Source: Lignipirellula cremea (lineage in GTDB: Bacteria > Planctomycetota > Planctomycetia > Pirellulales > Pirellulaceae). From it: DNA of 64,000 nucleotides. A program made the position numbers and the translations under genes. The stretch covers positions 186,001 through 250,000 of the forward strand of contig NZ_CP036433.1 of assembly GCF_007751035.1 (NCBI RefSeq). The letters are read 5' to 3'. The notes under the pieces were generated by a model. It worked only from the letters and a program-made list of their open reading frames with translations, searched no databases and was not told the origin of the DNA. Of this stretch, positions 52,886 through 60,620 are shown one piece after another; within the stretch, counting starts at the first letter, position 1, and each line of letters starts with the position of its first letter.

Positions 52886-53069
52886 CGCAGAGCTCCCATC
52901 CAGGAATGAAACGAAACAGCCTATGTTGGACAGTCTTCCTGGTTAGCTAGCCATAGATCATTGCCGGACACAATCGCCCGCCGCCATGGTGATGCGGGAA
53001 TAAACCGGGTAGTTTGAACGGGTTTCCGTGCTCGTCTGACGACTGGTCCACCCCTTTTGGAATCTAACG

Positions 53070-54128
53070 ATGTATGTTGCTTTGCTTCGCGGTTGTTTGC
53101 TGTTGGCGATCATGATCGCGGCGATTTGGCCCGGGCCGGCAGTCTGTCAGCCGCCAGCCGACGCGATCGATCTGGCAGGGCAACCGCTGGCCGCCGCGCG
53201 GCGCACGGCGATCGACGCGGGAACGTTTCATCGGAAGCTCAGCGAAGAGAAGCTGCGGGCCTGGCGGAACATCGCCTCGCGCTGCACGATGGCCGAGTTC
53301 GAACTGTTTCTCTCGCCGCTCACGCGCGAGGAGGAGCGATTGATCGCCAAGATGGCGACGCTGTCCCCGCCAATCATTAACCGCCTGCACTTCGAGGATC
53401 TGCGGGCCGTCCTCAAGCACGGGGGACTGCGCTCGTACTGGGAGGAAGAGCGAACCAACAGCCACTTGAAGCACACCACGCCCGCTGTGGAGAACGAACT
53501 CTATGGCGCCTACGACTGCGTCTTCGCCAGCGTCGGTCCGCCGGATGGTTCGCCGCGGTATGGCGAGGTGATCCTTCGCTTGAAAGACACGGTTCGCGAA
53601 CACGGCTGGGCGACTCCGTTCAGCGGCATGCATTTCCTCAGCGCCATCCGCGGCAAGGACGCCCAACAGATGCAGCAACTTCTGGCGGACGGCAAGCAGC
53701 TGCCGACGGATCCGACCGACCCGCTCAGCCTGGGGTTCGATGATCGCCTGCACTTCTCGCACTACGTCGTGGCCGAGCAGCATTGGGAGCAGGCCCTGGC
53801 GCACCAGGCGATTGTGGTGCTGCGGGGCGCCGACGATTCTCCGGCGGGAGACAAGATTCGCGAGCGCTTCCAAAAGCTGCTGACCGAGAACGACTCTCAT
53901 CAATTCTGGCAGACCTTTATTCCTCCTTGGGAACCTGGCTTGCCACCCGAGGAAGCCGCAGCCCGGACGCCGTTTGGCTACCTGGAAGGCAAGTTCGATG
54001 ATCGGCTGTCGATCGAGAACTTCACCGCGATTGAAGTCCCGGCTGAGCAGCTAAGCGAGGTGCGCTCCTGGCCCGAGGCGCAGCCCCACCTGGCGCTGAT
54101 TCGGGCAAAAGCCAAGGGCGCCCCCTAG
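53070..54128 (+). CDS. Secreted protein of unknown function, accessory region
   Basis: A 352-residue protein with a signal peptide (residues about 5-26, GCLLLAIMIAAIWPGPAVC). The body contains LHFEDLRAVLKHGGLRSYWE, ELYGAYDCVFASVGPPDG, then SPRYGEVILRLKDTVREHGW and ATPFSGMHFLSAIRGKDAQ. The 'YGxxxxVFxSxGxxxGxxRYGxVxLxLK' pattern is loosely reminiscent of ADP-ribosyltransferase-like folds and of DUF3626-type proteins, but I cannot place it in a family. It is intact, starts with no strong ribosome-binding site, and stands alone between two MITE-like elements with dead genes on both sides. The 183 bases upstream hold nothing recognisable. Confidence 0.7.
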   Translation: MYVALLRGCLLLAIMIAAIWPGPAVCQPPADAIDLAGQPLAAARRTAIDAGTFHRKLSEEKLRAWRNIASRCTMAEFELFLSPLTREEERLIAKMATLSPPIINRLHFEDLRAVLKHGGLRSYWEEERTNSHLKHTTPAVENELYGAYDCVFASVGPPDGSPRYGEVILRLKDTVREHGWATPFSGMHFLSAIRGKDAQQMQQLLADGKQLPTDPTDPLSLGFDDRLHFSHYVVAEQHWEQALAHQAIVVLRGADDSPAGDKIRERFQKLLTENDSHQFWQTFIPPWEPGLPPEEAAARTPFGYLEGKFDDRLSIENFTAIEVPAEQLSEVRSWPEAQPHLALIRAKAKGAP

Positions 54129-54147
54129 CTACTGCCGAAATACTGCT

Positions 54148-54354
54148 TCAGCGGTCCGCCCACGCCGCGGTTCGCTCAGCCCGATCCAACGCGCCGTAGC
54201 CTTTCTTGTCCTATTTTTTGATCACTTCAGGAGTCAGCCGCGCTCGCGGACGGGCGGGCTGACGGTTTGTCGACACGTCCTCGGCCGTTGCGGCCGCAAG
54301 GGTGGAGAAACGGGTTGCTATCACGACGACCAGTTCGGCAACGCGAACGATCAT
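54148..54354 (-). pseudogene. Small secreted EF-hand peptide with an amber codon
   Basis: From the ATG at 54354 (AGGAG eight bases upstream) a signal-like segment VRVAELVVVIATRFSTLAAA is followed by RPRARLTPEVIKK, a TAG at 54211-54213 (codon 48), and in the same frame DKKGYGALDRAERTAAWADR with a stop at 54148. The part after the TAG matches an EF-hand loop (D-x-x-G-x-G-x-L-D-x-x-E), and the usual residue at the stop would be Tyr (KKYDKDGDG). So this is a one-nonsense-codon pseudogene of a short calcium-binding secreted protein, a type frequent in planctomycetes. Confidence 0.6.
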
Positions 54355-54521
54355 GGACGTGCTCCTGGTGACTATCAGGCGGAAACACGGCAATCGATGA
54401 AACCCTGCCGCATCGAAAGAGATTCGGATTGTCCGCCTGGTTGACTCCTCTGGCGGCGTGCGGCGTTTCCTGAGCGGCTAATTCCCAGTGCTGTATCGCC
54501 GCGCGGCGGCGTCCACCCTGA

Positions 54522-55085
54522 AGCGACGGCGCAGGCCCCGAGTCCGCCAAACTCGTAGAAGCCAAAATCTCCAACATGCTGTTCGGCGGACGCGAAACGA
54601 CCGACAAAGGAGTTGGGGAAAAATAACTTCGGCTATTTCCCCCATCTGGTCGGAGTCTGAAACGCGACATCCCCCAGGGTCGCGGCCAATTTATTCTCAC
54701 ACCTCTTCCTCCTTCTTTGCGCCTTTGCGCCTTGGCGTAAGTCCCCATTGACGCGAGGGAAATTCTTCAACCGGCTCAATTTTTCTTCTCTCCGTTCAAG
54801 GACGGATTGGCGGTTCTGTCGCGAAGAGGATCTCACGCAAAGGCGCGAAGGCGCAAAGGGCCGGTCGGCCGCGGATCGTCCTTGATGAAGTCGGCCAGAC
54901 TGGCTCTTTCGGCACAGGTCACGACGTGATTTCAAGCAGGCTCGCTTTCCGCAACGTCCTCGGTGTTATACAAAACCGAAGTTATTTTCCCCTCGTTCCA
55001 AAAACTGAACAACGACTTCGGCCGACCCGACGACCCTGACACGGCCGCGGTCATCAGATTCCTGGAAGAAGTGCTGCGCCCATAA
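54522..55085 (+). pseudogene. Unidentified gene remnant split by MITE-like copy 2
   Basis: On the plus strand the frame reads SDGAGPESAKLVEAKISNML and FGGRETTDKGV up to 54614, then meets the 378-bp element. After it (54994-55085) the sequence SFQKLNNDFGRPDDPDTAAV and IRFLEEVLRP ends in TAA. The two parts look like one protein C-terminus interrupted by the insertion. I do not recognise the family. The 5' part is lost upstream of a TGA at about 54519. Confidence 0.45.
54615..54992. repeat. 378-bp MITE-like element, copy 2
   Basis: Begins GGGGAAAAATAACTTCGG, ends CCGAAGTTATTTTCCCC; inverse orientation to copy 1 and nearly identical to it over the full length. Flanks adjoining both copies also agree over five to seven bases (GAGTT before, TCGTTCC after, in matched orientation), so the true element may be about 390 bp. 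It interrupts an unidentified gene. Confidence 0.75.
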
Positions 55086-55199
55086 TTTGGCTCGTCATTC
55101 CCGCCTGCGGAGATCCTGTTATGTTCCGCGCGATATTCAGGATTCATCCCGAAGCGATTTCCGTCAGCGCACGCTCATGGACCGCGACACGAAGTTTTC

Positions 55200-55268
55200 T
55201 CAAGCGTCGATGTTCAAGTGCTGGCCGTGTCGGAATCCGCCGCCGGCCAGCAGCACCGGCGGTTCTTG
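55200..55268 (-). pseudogene. DUF1552 C-terminal scrap
   Basis: Twenty-two codons, QEPPVLLAGGGFRHGQHLNI then DA and a stop, correspond to the conserved 'LPVLLAGGGFKHGQHL' segment near the end of DUF1552 proteins. Overlapping its edge, on the plus strand at about 55171-55196, 23 bases are identical to the LMDRDTKF codons of the rve transposase. Both are tiny relics, showing repeated deletion here. Confidence 0.55.
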
Positions 55269-55302
55269 ACCGAGGGGCTGCTGGCGTCGCCCCGATTATT
55301 TT

Positions 55303-55396
55303 CCTTGTTTCTACAAGGATCGCCGGCAAGTAGCGGTGGCGTGTTTGACAACAGCGATGCCAAATCGCAACGACGCCGTGTCCTTGTAGAAACAGG
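55303..55396. repeat. Inverted repeat, 16-bp arms
   Basis: CCTTGTTTCTACAAGGA (55303-55319) and TCCTTGTAGAAACAGG (55381-55396) are inverse copies with one extra T; each arm also contains the inner palindrome CCTTGTAG/CTACAAGG. The 60 bp between are non-coding. It lies 50 bases past the end of the sulfatase gene on the minus strand and could act as a terminator or be a small mobile repeat. Confidence 0.5.
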
Positions 55397-55444
55397 CAGA
55401 GCGACCTTGGAGAGGAACGCTCCGCCCTGATTTCACTCAAGCGG

Positions 55445-57025
55445 TCACCTGCCGCCCAGCGAAGCCTCGATCTGCTTCTGCACCTTCTCGAGGTTGAAGG
55501 AGCCCGCAGTCTGGCTTGGCGGATACTCCTTCATGGTAGTGAGGAACTTCGCCCCCAATTGCTGCATGGGTGCAAGCACGAACACGCGATCGAGGAACCA
55601 ATCGTTGTAGGTGTTTGAGTTGTGCTGGGCACGCTCAAATGGGTCGCGGCGCAGATTAAAGAGCAGCGGCACGCGCAGCTCCGTGAATGGTTCACGCCAC
55701 ACGCCGAACGCCTGGCCGCGGTTTTCGAGGAAGACGGCCTTCCAGGCCTCGAATCGCATCGCGACGATCTGGCCGTCATCGTTCACGTAGATAAACTCGC
55801 GTCGCGGCGAATCCTTCGCCTTGCCGCTCAAGTAATCGAGCATGTTGTAGCCGTCAACGTGGTTCTTGTAGCTGCGACCGTTGAGTTCCACACCCGCTTT
55901 GAGCTGCTCGGTAATATCTGGCGCACCAGCGACAGCCGCGAAAGTGGGCAGCCAGTCTTCGTGGGCGACGATGCCGTTGAGCGTTTCTCCAGCAGGGAAT
56001 TTCCCAGGCCAGCGTACAAAGCAAGGCACGCGATACGCGCCTTCCCAGTTGGAGTTCTTCTCACTGCGGAAGGGCATGGTGCCGGCGTCCGGCCAGGTGT
56101 TGTAGTGCGGTCCGTTGTCGGTGGAGTACTGGACGATGGTGTTGTCGGCGATGCCAAGATCGTCGATTAGCTTGAGCAACTCGCCCACGTGCATGTCGTG
56201 CTCGATCATCCCATCTGTATATTCGTCGTTGCCCTTATGACGGTGTTCTTTTTTCACGTGCGTACGAAAGTGCATCCGCGTGCCGTTCCACCAGCAGAAG
56301 AAGGGCTCGCCCGCCTTGTGTTGTCGCTGAATGAAATCTTTGGCCGCGGCGAGCGTTTCCTCGTCGATGGTCTCCATACGTTTCTTGGTTAGCGGGCCGA
56401 GGTTTTCGATGGTCTGTCCACCATTGCCATCAGCTTTGCACCTGAGCACGCCGCGGGGCCCGAATTGCTCGATGAACGTCTTGCCGTTGGCAAGAATCAT
56501 ATCGGCTGGATAGTCTTCATTCTCAGGCTCTTCCTCCGCATTGAGGTGATAGAGGCTACCAACGAATTCGTCGAAGCCGTGCATGGTAGGCAGGTGCTCG
56601 TCGCGGTCACCCTGGTGGTTCTTCCCGAACTGGCCGGTGGCGTAGCCCTGGCTCTTGAGCACAGTGGCCATGGTGCAGTCAGTCTGTTGCCAGCCTTCCT
56701 TCGCACCAGGCAGTCCGACCTTGGTCATGCCGCTACGCACAGGCACACTGCCGCTGATGAACGCCGCGCGGCCCGCCGTACAGCTCTGCTGGCCGTAATA
56801 GTCGGTGAAGGCGAGGCCTTCCTTCGCGATGCGGTCGATGTTGGGCGTCTTGTAGCCCATCATCCCACGGCTGTTGTGACTGATGTTCCATGTGCCGATG
56901 TCATCTCCCCAGATGACGAGGATGTTCGGCTTTTTCTGTTGTGCCGACGCGCTGTCGGCGAAACTTGCCGCCAGTCCGATAGTGAACAAAGCGGCGGTGA
57001 AGAAAAACCAACGATGCTGTGACAT
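55445..57025 (-). CDS. Secreted sulfatase with C-x-A-x-R motif
   Basis: A 526-residue arylsulfatase. ATG at 57025 with AAAGGAG seven bases upstream; signal peptide about 5-29 (FFFTAALFTIGLAASFADSA). Motifs: ILVIWGDDIGTWNISHNSRG, C82-T-A-G-R86 in QQSCTAGRAAFISG, YATGQFGKNHQGDRDEHLPT, VQYSTDNGPHYNTWPDAGTM and FRSEKNSNWEGAYRVPCFVR. As in the lipoprotein sulfatase at 49543, Ala replaces Pro in the formylglycine signature; the metal-site GDDIGTWN is also of this subgroup. Full length. A start at 57076 is in frame but precedes the signal. Its upstream neighbour is a kinase scrap. Confidence 0.92.
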   Translation of the reverse strand: MSQHRWFFFTAALFTIGLAASFADSASAQQKKPNILVIWGDDIGTWNISHNSRGMMGYKTPNIDRIAKEGLAFTDYYGQQSCTAGRAAFISGSVPVRSGMTKVGLPGAKEGWQQTDCTMATVLKSQGYATGQFGKNHQGDRDEHLPTMHGFDEFVGSLYHLNAEEEPENEDYPADMILANGKTFIEQFGPRGVLRCKADGNGGQTIENLGPLTKKRMETIDEETLAAAKDFIQRQHKAGEPFFCWWNGTRMHFRTHVKKEHRHKGNDEYTDGMIEHDMHVGELLKLIDDLGIADNTIVQYSTDNGPHYNTWPDAGTMPFRSEKNSNWEGAYRVPCFVRWPGKFPAGETLNGIVAHEDWLPTFAAVAGAPDITEQLKAGVELNGRSYKNHVDGYNMLDYLSGKAKDSPRREFIYVNDDGQIVAMRFEAWKAVFLENRGQAFGVWREPFTELRVPLLFNLRRDPFERAQHNSNTYNDWFLDRVFVLAPMQQLGAKFLTTMKEYPPSQTAGSFNLEKVQKQIEASLGGR

Positions 57026-57076
57026 GTTGCCACTCCTTTCGATTTTGATCCCGGCTGCCGGACGGAACCTTATCAT

Positions 57077-57355
57077 TCAAAATGACGCTCGGGTCCCATC
57101 CGGCAGACAGGATTTTCTTGCTTTGCTAGTTTTTTCGGTCTCAGGATTTTCCAGTCGCATCAGCAGCCAGTTCTCGCCTTTGGGTGTTTTCCCCGCCAAC
57201 GGTCGTATTTCGATTTCGACCAGCAATAGTTCACGCAGCAACAGCGCGCCATCGACGTGGGGATACAGTTCAAGGAGCTTGGGCAGTTCAGGACGCATGC
57301 CCGCTTGCCACGCCGCCTCGAATTCCTGCGCGATAAAACTGGCGGATCGACACAT
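57077..57355 (-). pseudogene. N-terminal leader of a planctomycete serine/threonine kinase
   Basis: A 92-codon frame with FEAAWQAGMRPELPKLLELY and ALLLRELLLVEIEIRPLAGK, the helical leader that precedes the kinase domain in many planctomycete protein kinases ('LLRELLxxExxxRRxxGExPTPEEY'). No kinase domain follows: the frame ends at the sulfatase leader. A fragment, unrelated to the HRDIKP scrap at 43135 except by family. Confidence 0.55.
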
Positions 57356-57372
57356 GCTGCTGGGATCTCACA

Positions 57373-59040
57373 TCAGAGGACTTCGGAGATCAGCCCGTCG
57401 GCTTCGCCGCCCTGGAAGTCCTGCGGCACGGGGACGCCCATCACATTAAACATGGTTTGCCGCATGTTCCCCAGGTAATCGTCTTCCTTGAAGATGTACC
57501 CCTGATGCTTGACGCCGATGGACCACCACTTGAGCTTGTCTTCATCTTCCCCGTGGTGGGTCATTGTGTGGTAGCCGTAAGGATTGTTGGTTTCCTGGCG
57601 GTACGCGCCGGTGCCGTCGCTGCTATCCTTGCGGGCCATGTAGGAAATGACCCGGGTGCTGTCGGTCTGGAGGGCGAGGGCGAGGACGTCGAACATCAGA
57701 CGCTGGTAGCGGCGGTAGTCGAGCCCTGCCTGCTCGGGGTCGAGTCCCTGCTCGTCGCCGAACGAAGGGGGTTCGACATTTGGTTTGGGCTTGTGCATCC
57801 ATTCCCTGTCGATCGCCATCCGGTTTTCCAGATCGCGGATGGAGGTGAAGTACTCCTCCAGCTCCTCGTCGGGCATCGTGCTCCAGAGGAAGCAGGAAAG
57901 CCGCGAGGCGAGTTCGTAGTCGTGCAGCGGACGGGGGCCTTCCGCCTGGGCGCCTGGTTCGGCGATGTCGAGGAACTTGGAGGCGCAAAGCACCGTTTGC
58001 AGGCCGAACCGCATCGCCTCGGTGTAGCTCATGTCGTATTGATCGAGCCCCTTTTTAATGACGGCGACCATCTGGTCGACCTCAATCGAGTCGAGGAACA
58101 ATTTTGGGATGTCTTCCGGATGATTGGCGTACTCACCGACATACGACTGGAACGGCTCGTTGAACGCCCCGGCCTTCACGCGGATGCGATAGTAGCCGTC
58201 TTAGGTGACGAGATCGTCCAGAATGACGTTATGGAACAGCCGTCCCCAGCTTTCTCCGTTACGGGACGGCACGTACCTGCTTTGAATGTGGATTACGCCG
58301 TCCGGTTTGAATTCGTAGTGCTGCGCGCCAATGGGGAGGGTGAAGTCCGTTCCAAAAATATTCTCGCGGGCTTCGTCGCGCAACGGCCGGGTCGCCTTCT
58401 GCGCTTCCGATAGAACCACCTCCCCGCGCGGTTCGGGACCGGCCACGATGGCTTCGTTGGCGATGAGCCGACCCGCTGCGAGGTAGGCGTCCAGCTGCGT
58501 GGCATCGATGAACAGGGCTGCGCTCAGACGGTCGAAGCCTTCCGCCTTGCCGTCAGCCGGTAGAACTTCGGCAAGGGTGCGAGCGAAGTTGGCGTCAAGT
58601 TTCAATAGGTCGCGAACGGTGTTGATGTACTCCCGCCGGTTCATCCGCCGCAGCATGATGCGGCCGCCTGACATGCGCGATTCCCGCTCCATCCGCGTCA
58701 GCTCCTGGCCGACCCATTGCACCACGGCGAACGCCTCTTGAGCGTCGGGGCGCGGCATTTCTTTCGGCGGCATTTCCCCGAGGTTCATCCGGTCGATCAC
58801 CTCTTTCCATGTGTCGGCATTCTTACCCGCTGCGAAATCGGAGCCCAGATCGTGCAGCGTCAGACCAACCTTGCCATCGAACTCACCATGGCATTCGTGG
58901 CAATGCTTCGTGAGAAAAGGCCGCACCTGTTCCCGGTAGACCTTCTCCGCTGCGGGAGGCAGTTCGGCGACACTCTGCGTCGACAACAGTGTGAGCAGCA
59001 ATAGCGGGGAAAGCGACAAGCTAAGGAGGCGTAGTGGCAT
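57373..59040 (-). pseudogene. DUF1592-DUF1552 deletion fusion with a premature stop
   Basis: One frame of 555 codons from the ATG at 59040, interrupted once by TAA at 58201-58203 (NVILDDLVT, stop, DGYYRIRVKAG). The first 279 codons are an intact DUF1592 N-terminus: signal peptide, haem site C47-H-E-C-H51, EMPPKEMPRPDAQEAFAVVQ, DUF1587 (IMLRRMNRREYINTVRDLLK). After the stop come further DUF1592 pieces up to LASRLSCFLWSTMPDEEL, which runs in frame straight into the C-terminal half of a DUF1552 protein (EYFTSIRDLENRMAIDREW, QRLMFDVLALALQTDSTRVI, YHTMTHHGEDEDKLKWWSIG). A deletion across a DUF1592-DUF1552 pair explains it. Confidence 0.85.
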
Positions 59041-59727
59041 GCCAGGACTCTAAAATACCACAGAAAAGACCGAGAAGGAAAAGGAGAAGAAAGCCCGATC
59101 TCACTCAATGGTACAAGCCCCCTATATCAGGCACAAGTTTTCTGCGTCAAACATCAGAAGCGAATTCGCTACGGTTTTCTGTGTGCTCTCCGCGGACGAA
59201 CAAGGCCCATGCGACCTTCCCGGATGGCCTTACCCGTCCGCACCTGCCGCCGGTTCTTCTCCTGCGGCAGGACCAAGACCTGCTTCGGCGCCTTCGACCA
59301 GACGCTCTGGCTCTCGACGTTGAGGTCGCGAACCTGGGCGGCGAGTTCTTTCTGCGTCGAACCCGCGATCAGCAGCAGGCAAGGTGTGGTACAGATTCTT
59401 CATCGGGGGCAAATACCAAAGGTCGTCGTTTTTTGGGGCGATCTGGTTTTTGCAAACCGTAAGCAGGCTTTGCAACCCTCGCTTTCATCCGCGGTTTCAA
59501 TTCTCCCTGTTTGACCGGCGGTCGTAACGCTCATGCAGACTGGCGAACGCGCTCTCTACTCTATCAATCGCGAAGGATTTCGTCCCCCGTAAATCATCCG
59601 CGGGCCGCGGACTCGCGCTGCCCAGGGCCCGGGGAAACTTTCTCGCGTAGGGGTCGGGGAGAGAGTAGAATCGCCCTCTCTAACCTGTTCGCAGCGCCTG
59701 CCGACTGCTGGAAAAGGAGCTTCATTC
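59041..59727. other. Intergenic stretch of 690 bases, divergent start region
   Basis: The region lies between divergent gene starts (59040 on minus, 59728 on plus). Minus-strand codons around 59200-59345 (DLNVESQSVWSKAPKQVLVL) look protein-like, but no family is recognised and the frame is short; it may be another decayed gene. Nothing else was seen. Confidence 0.35.
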
Positions 59728-60341
59728 ATGCCCCGCCAAATCAGACTCGTCACAGCGCTCCCGCTTCTTCTTGCCCTGGCTATTCTGGGTTTTCTTCCAC
59801 CAACGGCAACCGCGGAAGATGATCTTACGCCGGAACCGGTAGCGGGGGACAAATCGGTTCGCTTCGATTACCCCATCGTCTATGTGCGCGCCCCGCGCAT
59901 CGCCGGCAAGGTGCAATGGGCCAATTCGGAACCCCCGACAACGAACCCGCCGGGGGCCGAGTTGATGATCCTGCATCCCGACGGCAAGGAGCAGGTGCTG
60001 GCGCCCGTAGAGCCTCACCAGTCGATCGGCGACCGCTGCGTCTCGTTTGACGCGAAGTGGGTCTATTACTTGAAGTACCATAACGTAACGGCAAACCGCG
60101 AGCATTCCGGCGGATCAGGCATCTTCAAGGTCGAGGACGCCACCGGCAAGGTCGTTCAACTCACGCGGCAGGAGGCGACCCCGCTGGCGAGAATCTGGCC
60201 GATCAAGTCCGCCAGGTGGGCGACGGCATCTACGAGCTCACGCTCCCTCCCGGCGTTAAAGCGGGCGCCATCACCGTTAGCATCCAAGACAAGCAGGGAA
60301 ACGAAAGCCGTCTAGAACGGCGACTAGAACGGCGACGCTAG
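59728..60341 (+). pseudogene. Internally deleted paralogue of the HZS-alpha-like gene
   Basis: ATG at 59728 has AAGGAG; a signal peptide is followed by SVRFDYPIVYVRAPRIAGKV, ELMILHPDGKEQVLAPVEPH, WVYYLKYHNVTANREHSG, all parallel to residues 30-140 of the 1015-residue protein downstream. At about 60185 the frame shifts and the reading becomes NLADQVRQVGDGIYELTLPP and ITVSIQDKQGNESRLERR with a TAG at 60339, which parallels the last 55 residues of that protein. About 800 codons between, including both haem sites, are deleted. Confidence 0.8.
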
Positions 60342-60344
60342 TGA

Positions 60345-60480
60345 TTCGTCAAGCTTCAATCTTAGAGTGAGCGATTTCGGCCGTGCTGCCAAAAGAACCG
60401 TGGGCTAGCGCCCGGCGGCTGATTGAGAGAAACCTGATTTTATGGTTTGACGCACCACTAGGGGTTCGTCAAGCTTCAAT
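60345..60480. repeat. Pair of 16-bp direct repeats
   Basis: TTCGTCAAGCTTCAAT occurs at 60345-60360 and again at 60465-60480, 120 bp apart, both preceded by CTAG and one to four bases. The segment 60342-60620 between the pseudogene and the intact gene contains no recognised gene. The repeats may flank a lost insertion or mark the duplication boundary. Confidence 0.45.
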
Positions 60481-60620
60481 TTGCTTGACCAGGCGGCGAT
60501 TTCCTCTGCCAGGATGCCCCTGTTCTACAAAGTGCTGCAGCCAGGCTAACGACGCTGCTTTCGAGGCGGCAGGGATTCAAGCATCTGCAAATCGACTTTC
60601 ATTTCAAAACGGGAAGAACT

